Shown here one piece after another: positions 45,061-52,671 of a stretch of 64,000 bases of DNA (position 1 is the first letter of the stretch; the number at the start of each line of letters is the position of its first letter). The notes below the pieces were generated by a model. It had not been told where the DNA came from, ran no database searches, and worked only from the letters and a program-made list of their open reading frames with translations. A program made the translations under genes and the position numbers. The DNA comes from Prevotella sp. (lineage in GTDB: Bacteria > Bacteroidota > Bacteroidia > Bacteroidales > Bacteroidaceae): the NCBI GenBank assembly GCA_016286575.1, contig JAEETB010000001.1, positions 16,644 through 80,643 of the forward strand. Direction: 5' to 3'.

Positions 45061-46371
45061 TCAGTTCAAACGTTTGAATCCTGATTGACATACCGGTCCC
45101 TCCAACGCCTTCATAACGTCTTCACCATCTTCAAAATCACGAATGCGAGCAAAAATGGGATCAAGAGCATCAAAATATGCATCAATAATTTCTGGCGTAT
45201 GAGCCAAACATGAATTCATATTTGTACCTGCTAAAAAACCCTTTTTCAGCATCTCTTGAGTAATAAACGTCTTATATGCAAGATGATTAGGGCTATTAAA
45301 TAGATATACACTCATAGCAGGTATACCTCTTAGATTAATTTCTAAGCCATATTTATCGGCAAGAGCCTGCCAACGATTACGAACCACTTTACCTTTTTCC
45401 GTAATAACCTCCCATGACCTAGTACGTTCCATTTCTGCCAATGCTGCTAACGCCGCAGTAGGTCCAATACGATCTGTCCAAAATGTCGAACTTATCCAAG
45501 AGCCCTGAGCGGCATCCATAATTTCCTTCTTACCAATAACTGCAGCAATCACATAACCGTTACCCATTGTCTTGGAGTAGATGGTCATATCAGGATAAAC
45601 ACCGTATTTCTTGTGCAGGCCAAAATAGGTCTCACGGAAACCAGAGGTGCACTCATCAAAGATAAGGATTACGCCATACTCATTGCAGAGGTTGCGGATA
45701 TGCTCCAGATAACCTTTTTCCGGTCCAAAGTTACGACATACCTCCATCTTAACGGCCGCAAGATCGGGAGTGTTGCGAATGATATTCTCAATCTCCTCAA
45801 AATCGTTGTAATGGAAAGGAATCGCCGTACCACGAAGTGCACGAGGGACGCCATTGGTAGGAATACCAGGCAGAAGGTGGCCTGCAAGGGCATCGTTCTC
45901 ACCAAGATTTACAGACACATACCAATCGTGCCAGCCATGGTAACCGCAAATGGCAATTTTATCCTTTCCGCTATAAGCACGGGCAATACGAATACACATA
46001 GAGTTGGCTTCACCACCACCACGAGTGTAACGCACACCACCAGCCCAAGGATTGTTCTGAAGAATCTTTTCTGCGAGATAAACTTCTTCAGGGCAATTTA
46101 AAGTCGTTAGGTTACCGTAATCTTTTACCACACGCATAACGGCTTCGTCAACCACATCGTTGGCATATCCAAGCGTGTTGGTACCAACGCCCATAGAACA
46201 ACAGTCATAATAGTGATTGCCATCCAAATCCCATACTTCGCAGCCTTTTGACTTGCTATAATATGCAGGCCAATTCTCAGGCAGGAATTGTTCGGGTCTC
46301 TTAGAAAGGAGGGATGTTCCTCCAGGAATCATTGTTTTTGCTTTTTTGTAAAGCTCTTGTCCTTTTCCCAT
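45061..46371 (-). CDS. HemL-like class III aminotransferase
   Basis: A 436-residue PLP enzyme related to glutamate-1-semialdehyde aminomutase: P-G-G-T-S-L-L-S-K-R-P, G-Y-H-G-W-H-D-W, F-D-E-C-T-S-G-F-R, and Schiff-base lysine in Y-S-K-T-M-G-N-G-Y. The K-T-M-G-N-G version differs from heme-pathway enzymes, and it is embedded in the pse operon between pseG and the cytidylyltransferase. Such homologues recur in nonulosonic acid loci with an aldo-keto reductase; their exact reaction is not known to me. Confidence 0.75.
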   Translation of the reverse strand: MGKGQELYKKAKTMIPGGTSLLSKRPEQFLPENWPAYYSKSKGCEVWDLDGNHYYDCCSMGVGTNTLGYANDVVDEAVMRVVKDYGNLTTLNCPEEVYLAEKILQNNPWAGGVRYTRGGGEANSMCIRIARAYSGKDKIAICGYHGWHDWYVSVNLGENDALAGHLLPGIPTNGVPRALRGTAIPFHYNDFEEIENIIRNTPDLAAVKMEVCRNFGPEKGYLEHIRNLCNEYGVILIFDECTSGFRETYFGLHKKYGVYPDMTIYSKTMGNGYVIAAVIGKKEIMDAAQGSWISSTFWTDRIGPTAALAALAEMERTRSWEVITEKGKVVRNRWQALADKYGLEINLRGIPAMSVYLFNSPNHLAYKTFITQEMLKKGFLAGTNMNSCLAHTPEIIDAYFDALDPIFARIRDFEDGEDVMKALEGPVCQSGFKRLN

Positions 46372-46395
46372 TGTTTTACTATTTAAATTGATTTA

Positions 46396-47169
46396 CTATT
46401 TAATTTGTTTATCATTTTTTAAAGACTTCGCATATCCTTCATTATTCACAAATCGACTATTAATTGCATAAATATCCTTATGATCCATTAAATAATCGAT
46501 GTATGTTTTCCAATCCTTTTCAATTCCAAGATGTTCAATAAGATTTTTTATGACCTCGAAATCTTCAGGTTCATCAACAGTGATACGATAATCATTAGCA
46601 TTATAATTTCCAGCCATATTCTGATATTTACAACTCTTAAAAAGTGTACCTCCATTGGCAGTCCCATTTTTCCATATATATGGTGTTACATGCTCACGCT
46701 CAGAAATTAAGTTTGCTTCTTTATAAGCTTTCTCTAATGCCGAAAATTTAATGACAGATGTGTCCAAACCATCTGGGAAAGACACCGCATCTGTACTTAC
46801 ATAGTCGTAATCATGTTGTAATGCAAAATTTACAACTTCATCAATAATATTAGGATCTATTAAAGGACAATCACTAGTCAATCTCACGACATAATCAGGA
46901 TGCTCAGAAACAGCTGTTCCATAAAACCTAGATAAGACGTCATCAACAGAGCCTTGATAATAATCGACCCCAACTCTCTTTGCCACATCAATAATAAATT
47001 TCGATCCTTCTTCTTCGGTTGTGGCTATTTTCAACTTGTTTATAGTTTTTGCGCGTAAAATCCTTCTTAGATGAATCTCAAGAAGAGTCATTCCATTCAC
47101 CTCTTTCAAAATTTTAGCTGGTAAACGAGTAGAGCCATAACGTGCTTGAGTAATAGCTAATACTTTCAT
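46396..47169 (-). CDS. pseF: SpsF-type cytidylyltransferase (probable CMP-pseudaminate synthase)
   Basis: A 257-residue nucleotidyltransferase: I-T-Q-A-R-Y-G-S-T-R-L-P-A-K and L-T-S-D-C-P-L-I-D-P, the SpsF family rather than the NeuA/PseF form. Because no NeuA-like gene is present it most likely activates pseudaminic acid as the CMP derivative. It starts one base after the aldo-keto reductase stop. Symbol given by pathway position. Confidence 0.75.
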   Translation of the reverse strand: MKVLAITQARYGSTRLPAKILKEVNGMTLLEIHLRRILRAKTINKLKIATTEEEGSKFIIDVAKRVGVDYYQGSVDDVLSRFYGTAVSEHPDYVVRLTSDCPLIDPNIIDEVVNFALQHDYDYVSTDAVSFPDGLDTSVIKFSALEKAYKEANLISEREHVTPYIWKNGTANGGTLFKSCKYQNMAGNYNANDYRITVDEPEDFEVIKNLIEHLGIEKDWKTYIDYLMDHKDIYAINSRFVNNEGYAKSLKNDKQIK

Positions 47170-47170
47170 T

Positions 47171-48028
47171 CTATTTCCAATTTACAGGGTTTAATAATTC
47201 TTTTTCTTTTATTTTAATTGAACGGATAAAATCAATATCCTCTACATTTAACTGAAAGCGAGACACCTCAAGGTTCCTTTCTAACTGCTGATGATTGTCA
47301 ACCCCTACAAGGGCACCATCAACAGCTTTATTACTGAGAACATAACCAAAGGCAATTTGCTCAACCGAAATATTGTGCTGTGTACAGTAATCATGCAATT
47401 GTACCAAATAAGGACACATTGGTTTTAATTTACCTTCAATGGTATTTACATCTTTAAAAAACAGTCCCTGCAAAAAAACAGAACGTGTATGAACCTCAAC
47501 TCCCATCTCTTTCAATATAGGAAGCCATGGTTCAAACTGACGGTCGAAAATGTTGTAAGGAAACTGTAAAATATCGAACTTCACATTATGGTCAATCAAA
47601 TACTGCAACTGCTGAGAGTTATACAAAGAGAATCCTATTTTCTGAATAAGACCTTCCTCTTTCAGACTGCGAATATTATCGAAAACATCGGAATTATCCT
47701 GATAAAACTCAAAATGATGAACAAGATAACCATAAAGAGAATCAACACCAAGATTTGTGAGAGACTTCAAAAAAGTCTCTCGTACACCAACTTCACTTTT
47801 AGGATACTTTGAAACTATGTTGAATTTCAGTCCTGTCTTCTTCAGAGCGTCTCCTAAAGCCTGCTCGCTTGTGCCATAAGCTGAAGAGGTATCTAATGTT
47901 TTAATTCGACCCTCTGATGCTATTCGGAGTATCGTTGCAACCTCTTCTTTTGTTACTTGTCCGGAAACATTATTTATTCCGTAATTAGTTCCAAACTGAA
48001 CTGTACCAAGTACTATTCTATTTTTCAT
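47171..48028 (-). CDS. aldo/keto reductase
   Basis: A 285-residue AKR: D-T-S-S-A-Y-G with the catalytic Tyr, V-S-K-Y-P-K with the catalytic Lys, and Y-L-V-H-H-F-E. It overlaps the GNAT upstream by 11 bp. In nonulosonic acid loci an AKR next to a HemL-like enzyme and an SpsF-like enzyme is a repeated association, but the oxidised substrate is not established. Confidence 0.75.
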   Translation of the reverse strand: MKNRIVLGTVQFGTNYGINNVSGQVTKEEVATILRIASEGRIKTLDTSSAYGTSEQALGDALKKTGLKFNIVSKYPKSEVGVRETFLKSLTNLGVDSLYGYLVHHFEFYQDNSDVFDNIRSLKEEGLIQKIGFSLYNSQQLQYLIDHNVKFDILQFPYNIFDRQFEPWLPILKEMGVEVHTRSVFLQGLFFKDVNTIEGKLKPMCPYLVQLHDYCTQHNISVEQIAFGYVLSNKAVDGALVGVDNHQQLERNLEVSRFQLNVEDIDFIRSIKIKEKELLNPVNWK

Positions 48029-48548
48029 TTATTTTGCCAAAAAAATATGAATCCACGTATTCTCCATTACAATAACAATGACTTTTTTTACAACCTTCTA
48101 TTTCGTAGCCATTCTTGAGAAAAGATTTCTGTGAACCGATATTAGGAGCGTAGGCCCCGCCCCAGACTTTATGAAGTTTTAATACATCAAAAGCAAAATC
48201 AGTAACGAGGGCTACCGCTTCTGTAGCAATTCCTTTCCCCCAATAGTTTTTCTCCCCAATGAGAAACCCTATATTTGCCGATTTGTGATGATTATTAATA
48301 TTTCCTATTTTGATATTGCCTATATGTTTGTCGTTTTCTTTGAGAAAAATACCAAACTGATAATTATTGTCGTTAGTAACAGAACGAATAAATGATTTTG
48401 TATTATCAATAGTATGAGTATAGTAACGACTCTCTAAATACTGATTGATTTCCGGATCATTCATCCAGTGTACATAATCAGTTGTCACATCATCTTCCGT
48501 TAAACGCCGTAGATAAATTGATTTACCATATATAATTAGAGGTTCCAT
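48018..48548 (-). CDS. RimJ/RimL-type GNAT acetyltransferase
   Basis: A 176-residue GNAT with Y-L-R-R-L-T-E-D-D-V, W-M-N-D-P-E-I-N, the acetyl-CoA loop K-N-Y-W-G-K-G-I-A-T-E-A and N-I-G-S-Q-K-S-F-L-K-N-G-Y. It is a second N-acetyltransferase besides PseH. It may acylate a variant pseudaminic acid (for example N7 or a different amine) or another amino sugar of the unit. Confidence 0.75.
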   Translation of the reverse strand: MEPLIIYGKSIYLRRLTEDDVTTDYVHWMNDPEINQYLESRYYTHTIDNTKSFIRSVTNDNNYQFGIFLKENDKHIGNIKIGNINNHHKSANIGFLIGEKNYWGKGIATEAVALVTDFAFDVLKLHKVWGGAYAPNIGSQKSFLKNGYEIEGCKKSHCYCNGEYVDSYFFGKINEK

Positions 48549-48555
48549 ACAAAAA

Positions 48556-49722
48556 TTAATTAATTATAAATTCTTTAACTTTTTCAACAATCCAATTCTG
48601 CTCATCTTCTGTTAGTGTCGGGAACATTGGAAGCGCCAAACACTTACTATAGTAATCTTCTGCTATAAGCAAATCACCATCTTTCCAGCCTTGCTGCTTG
48701 TAGTAAGGCATGGTGTGAGCCGGAATATAAAGCACCTGAGAGTAAACATTATTTGCTCGTAAGAAATCATACAAGCCCCTACGCTTTGATGGGTCAACCT
48801 GAATGATATAAAGATGGAAAGCATGAACAATACCATCAGCACGGAAAGGAGTCTTTACAGCAGTTCCTTTGAAAGCCTCATCATACTTCTTGGCAATCTC
48901 ATTTCTGCGCTCAATGCTCCAATCCAGACGCTTCAACTGGCTAATACCCAGAGCAGCCTGCATCTCTGTGATGCGGTAGTTATAACCCAACTCCTGCATC
49001 TCATAATACCAGCCACCATCATTCTTCTTCAAAAGATTAGGATCTTTGGTAATACCGTGAGTACGGAAGAGAGCCACCTTATCATACAGGTCTTTGCGGT
49101 TAGTGGTGACTGCACCACCTTCGCCGGTGGCTATATGCTTCACGGGATGGAAGGAGAAAACAGTAAGGTCTGCATACTTGCAATTACCAATCATCTGCTT
49201 CTCACCCTTGCTATCAATGAAACTACCGCCAGGAGCATGACAGGCGTCTACCACAATAGCAAACTTATACTCATCTGCCAACTTACGAAGTTTCTCCTCA
49301 TCAATGGGATAGCCAGCAAAGTCAACGGGAACAACAGCCTTGTAGGTGCCCCTTGGTGAAGCCTTCAGTTTCTGCTCCAGTTTATCCAAGTCCATCAGGA
49401 AGGTCTTGGGATCAATGTCGCAGAACACAACTTCAGCACCTTGATAACGGAAACCGTTTGCAGAGGCTACAAAAGTAATGGGTGTAGTGATAATCTTATC
49501 ACCAGACTTGATATCAAGAGCCATAGCGCATAGATGGAGAGCAGCTGTACCATTGCTCACCATGCAAGCATATTTGCAACCAAGGTAATTAGCGAAGTCC
49601 TTCTCAAACTCGCCAATACGGGGGCCTTGGGTCATATAATCAGATTTTAAGGCCTCTATCACAGCCTTTACATCCTCATCAGTAATGTGCTGATGTCCGT
49701 AAGGAATTGGTTTGGTTATCAT
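48556..49722 (-). CDS. pseC: PseC aminotransferase
   Basis: A 388-residue DegT-family PLP enzyme. The Schiff-base Lys195 is in S-F-H-P-V-K-H-I-A-T-G-E-G-G, preceded by D-A-C-H-A-P-G-G. It aminates the 4-keto product of PseB to UDP-4-amino-4,6-dideoxy-N-acetyl-altrosamine. It lies 15 bp after pseB. The overall motif set is PseC-like rather than ArnB or WecE. Confidence 0.9.
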   Translation of the reverse strand: MITKPIPYGHQHITDEDVKAVIEALKSDYMTQGPRIGEFEKDFANYLGCKYACMVSNGTAALHLCAMALDIKSGDKIITTPITFVASANGFRYQGAEVVFCDIDPKTFLMDLDKLEQKLKASPRGTYKAVVPVDFAGYPIDEEKLRKLADEYKFAIVVDACHAPGGSFIDSKGEKQMIGNCKYADLTVFSFHPVKHIATGEGGAVTTNRKDLYDKVALFRTHGITKDPNLLKKNDGGWYYEMQELGYNYRITEMQAALGISQLKRLDWSIERRNEIAKKYDEAFKGTAVKTPFRADGIVHAFHLYIIQVDPSKRRGLYDFLRANNVYSQVLYIPAHTMPYYKQQGWKDGDLLIAEDYYSKCLALPMFPTLTEDEQNWIVEKVKEFIIN

Positions 49723-49737
49723 ATAACAAGCAATAAT

Positions 49738-50757
49738 CTATTTCACGACAAATCCAGGGATTACTTTAGCAAACTTTTCACGTAGAGATTCTACTGTATC
49801 CCACTCTGAATTATTGTCAGAAGCATAATAGAATCCCTGTTCTACATACTTCGCATTATGATGTTTCAGGTAAGATTCTGCAGAGTGATTGAATGCTACA
49901 GAAGGAAGTATTGCATAATACTTACCAAGATCAATAGTACTCAATGAATCAGTCGGTGTTATCATTTCCTCGTGAAGTTTTTCACCTGGTCTAATACCAA
50001 TCTCCTTCATGGGTAGATTAGGAGCAATCGCCATGGCCACATCTGTAATTCTGTAGGAAGGGATCTTTGGGATAAAGAGCTCTCCACCGAGATGATGACC
50101 AAGAGCCCACATCACGAGGTCTACCCCCTCCTGAAGAGATATATTGAAGCGAGTCATGCGCATATCTGTAATAGGCAGTTCTTTTGCTCCCTCATCACGA
50201 AGTTTGATGAAAAAAGGAATAACAGAACCACGACTACCCATCACATTACCATAACGGACTACTGAAAAACGAATGTCGCGTGAACCCTTTATATTATTAG
50301 CCGCAATAAAGAGCTTATCGCTGGTAAGTTTAGTTGCGCCATAAAGGTTGATTGGAGCGCAAGCCTTGTCTGTAGAAAGAGCAACCACATCCTTCACACC
50401 GCATGACAAAGCTGCATCTATCACGTTTACAGCACCATTTACATTGGTCTTGATACACTCACGAGGATTGTATTCGGCAGTGTCCACCTGTTTGATAGCT
50501 GCTGCATGAATAATAACATCTACACCGTCACAAGCCATCTTTAAACGTTCGGCATCGCGAACGTCACCAATTAAATAACGAATCTGCGGAAAATCCTTCT
50601 CTGGATACTTCTGCTTCATGTTATACTGTTTTAACTCACCACGTGAATAGATTACTATCTTCTTCACATTAGGATAATCACGAAGAATGGTCTCCACAAA
50701 CTTGTTACCGAACGAACCTGTACCGCCGGTAATCAAAACTACTTTACCGTTTAACAT
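49738..50757 (-). CDS. pseB: PseB UDP-GlcNAc 4,6-dehydratase (inverting)
   Basis: About 339 residues. G-G-T-G-S-F-G binds the cofactor, S-T-D-K-A carries the dehydratase catalytic residues and Y-G-A-T-K replaces the YxxxK serine partner, all as in PseB/FlaA1-type inverting dehydratases of soluble form (no membrane helix). It makes UDP-4-keto-6-deoxy-L-arabino-HexNAc from UDP-GlcNAc, step one of pseudaminic acid. I start at the ATG at 50757; the upstream frame start is a TTG. An IS4 element lies 115 bp upstream. Confidence 0.9.
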   Translation of the reverse strand: MLNGKVVLITGGTGSFGNKFVETILRDYPNVKKIVIYSRGELKQYNMKQKYPEKDFPQIRYLIGDVRDAERLKMACDGVDVIIHAAAIKQVDTAEYNPRECIKTNVNGAVNVIDAALSCGVKDVVALSTDKACAPINLYGATKLTSDKLFIAANNIKGSRDIRFSVVRYGNVMGSRGSVIPFFIKLRDEGAKELPITDMRMTRFNISLQEGVDLVMWALGHHLGGELFIPKIPSYRITDVAMAIAPNLPMKEIGIRPGEKLHEEMITPTDSLSTIDLGKYYAILPSVAFNHSAESYLKHHNAKYVEQGFYYASDNNSEWDTVESLREKFAKVIPGFVVK

Positions 50758-50796
50758 ATTGATCAATATTAAAATTTATAATTTTTAATGCATAAA

Positions 50797-50857
50797 GGAG
50801 GAGGGAGTCACCATTATTGAACCTTATTTATGAGAGAGGTGAACATCTCCCCTCCTA
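50797..50857 (-). promoter_or_regulatory. attenuator- or terminator-like hairpin before pseB
   Basis: On the minus strand a GGAGGGGAG...CACC arm pairs imperfectly with GGTGA CTCCCTCC across a loop of about 25 nt and is followed by TTTATGC. It lies 40 bp before the pseB ATG. It may terminate read-through, attenuate pse expression, or be a relic. The IS4 element inserted directly upstream of it. Confidence 0.35.
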
Positions 50858-50872
50858 GTTAATTCCCTATAT

Positions 50873-52197
50873 CACTACTGTCCCGTTAAAGTGGACTAAT
50901 CGCTCTTTGAAATAATTGAAATTCAGTCTATTAGGCAGGTTTTTGAAATGAAACGGACTTGATTTTGTAACTTTGCAGCCAAATATAATTGACTGCTATG
51001 TTCCAGGACAAATACGTTTTTGCTCAACTTACCGCTTTTCTGAACAGGACTCAGTTTAACAACTACGTTCGCAAGTATGATGGTAATCGCTACGTGAAGC
51101 ACTTCACCTGCTGGAACCAGCTGCTTGCAATGATGTTCGGTCAACTGAGTAATCGTGAGAGTCTTCGTGATCTGATTGTTGCTTTTGAAGCACATCGGGC
51201 CAAGCAATACCATCTTGGATTAGGTCGTGAACCTATCGCTAAAACGACTCTTGCGTCAGCTAATCAGAATCGTGACTACAGGATCTTCGAGGAATTCGCC
51301 TTCTATATGATGAAGGAGGCTTGCGAGAAGCGAGAGACCAACATCTTGGATATCCCAGGAAAGAAGTATGCATTTGATTCAACTACAATCCCGTTGTGTC
51401 TTGCAACATTCCCATGGGCGAAATTCCGAAGAAAGAAGGGAGGCGTCAAAGCCCATGTCTTATATGACATTGAGGCTCAGGTTCCAGCCTTCTATACTGT
51501 GACCACAGCATCTAAGCATGATTCAACGGCAATGTCTTCAATTTCCTGTGAACCAAACGCTTACTACATATTCGACAGGGTATACGACTCATTTAAGGAA
51601 CTCTATAGGATACACATTACAAAGTCGTTCTTTGTTGTCAGAGCCAAGACGAACTTGAAGTACAAGATTGTCAAATGGAAGCGAAGAATGCCTAAGAACG
51701 TACTGACTGATGCGGAAGTGAAACTGACTGGTTATCTCTCCGAGAAGAAGTATCCAGAGTCATTCAGACTCATTCGCTACTATGACGAGGAAGATGACCG
51801 TGAGTTCACTTTCCTGACGAATGCAAAGCATCTTTCTGCATTGGATGTCGCAAATCTCTATAAGAAAAGATGGCTGGTAGAACTATTCTTCAAATGGCTC
51901 AAACAGCATCTAAGGATAAAGAGGTTTTGGGGTACGACGGAAAATGCTGTCCGCATACAGATCAGTGTGGCCATTATCACTTACTGTCTCGTGGCTATTG
52001 TCCAACATGATATGCGACTGGAACGCTCAACCTATGAGGTCTTGCAGATTCTTAGCATCTCACTGACAGACAAAACTCACCTTCGAGACCTGTTCGATAA
52101 GACTAATTTCAACGATGTCAAAGATCAATTTGGTCCCCTCATTCCGGGGTTATTTGATTAATATTTAAACACGCCCCATTTTAACGGGACACTAATG
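50873..52197 (+). mobile_element. complete IS4-family insertion sequence with 9-bp target duplication
   Basis: The 1,325-bp element has imperfect 22-bp inverted ends, CACTACTGTCCCGTTAAAGTGG on the left and CATTAGTGTCCCGTTAAAATGG on the right. TCCCTATAT is duplicated on both sides (50864-50872 and 52198-52206). Transposase is intact and on the plus strand, opposite to the glycan genes. Perfect duplications suggest recent insertion; it separates pseB from the genes upstream. Confidence 0.85.
50998..52161 (+). CDS. IS4-family transposase
   Basis: About 387 residues from the ATG at 50998 (an upstream in-frame TTG is ignored). The N-terminal L-N-R-T-Q-F-N-N-Y-V-R-K-Y and C-W-N-Q-L-L-A-M-M-F-G-Q-L-S segment is the usual IS4-family N-domain. 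The DDE motif elements are D-S-T-T-I-P-L-C, F-D-R-V-Y-D-S, and the Y-(2)R-(3)E-(6)K-like signature Y-K-K-R-W-L-V-E-L-F-F-K-W-L-K. It appears intact. Confidence 0.9.
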   Translation: MFQDKYVFAQLTAFLNRTQFNNYVRKYDGNRYVKHFTCWNQLLAMMFGQLSNRESLRDLIVAFEAHRAKQYHLGLGREPIAKTTLASANQNRDYRIFEEFAFYMMKEACEKRETNILDIPGKKYAFDSTTIPLCLATFPWAKFRRKKGGVKAHVLYDIEAQVPAFYTVTTASKHDSTAMSSISCEPNAYYIFDRVYDSFKELYRIHITKSFFVVRAKTNLKYKIVKWKRRMPKNVLTDAEVKLTGYLSEKKYPESFRLIRYYDEEDDREFTFLTNAKHLSALDVANLYKKRWLVELFFKWLKQHLRIKRFWGTTENAVRIQISVAIITYCLVAIVQHDMRLERSTYEVLQILSISLTDKTHLRDLFDKTNFNDVKDQFGPLIPGLFD

Positions 52198-52218
52198 TCC
52201 CTATATTATTGATGTTTA

Positions 52219-52503
52219 TCAAAATTGCCTTGTTGATACATGTATATATGCTTGATGCACTGCATCAACTATAATCTTTATCTCTTCATAACCATTTTTA
52301 TCAAGACAGTCAATATCATTATGGCTCAGCCCTTCTGATGCCTTATAGCATATTGGCTTTGAAAAGCCAGCAACACTTATGGATATCAACACATCATCAG
52401 GATACTGCTTATCATCAATACTGATATTGATGCGCTTGTCATTGAGTATACGCTGATAACCTAAGTTAAGAGCCAACTGGTTATGAAATCTGTCTTTGTT
52501 CAT
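52219..52503 (-). CDS. small hypothetical protein downstream of the deaminase
   Basis: Ninety-four residues, no family or membrane segment recognised, slightly acidic, with an I-S-V-A-G-F strand in the middle. It is 170 bp downstream of the deaminase-like gene, separated by stable hairpins, and its stop is 22 bp from the IS4 element. It may belong to the deaminase module or be an orphan. Confidence 0.45.
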   Translation of the reverse strand: MNKDRFHNQLALNLGYQRILNDKRINISIDDKQYPDDVLISISVAGFSKPICYKASEGLSHNDIDCLDKNGYEEIKIIVDAVHQAYIHVSTRQF

Positions 52504-52538
52504 GTCATGAACGGTTAGCGAGATGTCTGAGGGATAAA

Positions 52539-52602
52539 GGGCAGGATAGACAGGCCTTGTAGGAACAACCTGAAAAGAGCCTGCCCACTACCTCCCGGTA
52601 GT
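52539..52602. ncRNA. structured intergenic region downstream of the deaminase gene
   Basis: A long stem-loop (52539-52586) has outer arms GGGCAGG/CCTGCCC and inner CAGG/CCTG plus TTGT/ACAA pairings with an AGGA loop. A second hairpin follows at once, ACTACC-TCCC-GGTAGT (52587-52602). No run of T follows on the minus strand, so it is not a simple terminator for the deaminase gene. AvcD-type deaminases are controlled by a small RNA (AvcI), usually upstream; whether this RNA plays such a part is speculation. Confidence 0.35.
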
Positions 52603-52671
52603 TATGGTTTAATTTTCATCTTACGTTTATCCACACAGAGTTGAGCAATTGTACTTCTCGTAATATGAACT

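Noticed and set aside
52590..52670. A 23-codon stretch just after the deaminase stop (T-R-S-T-I-A-Q-L-C-V-D)
   Set aside because: Has no start, ends in a stop after 23 codons and has no recognisable family; it could be chance.
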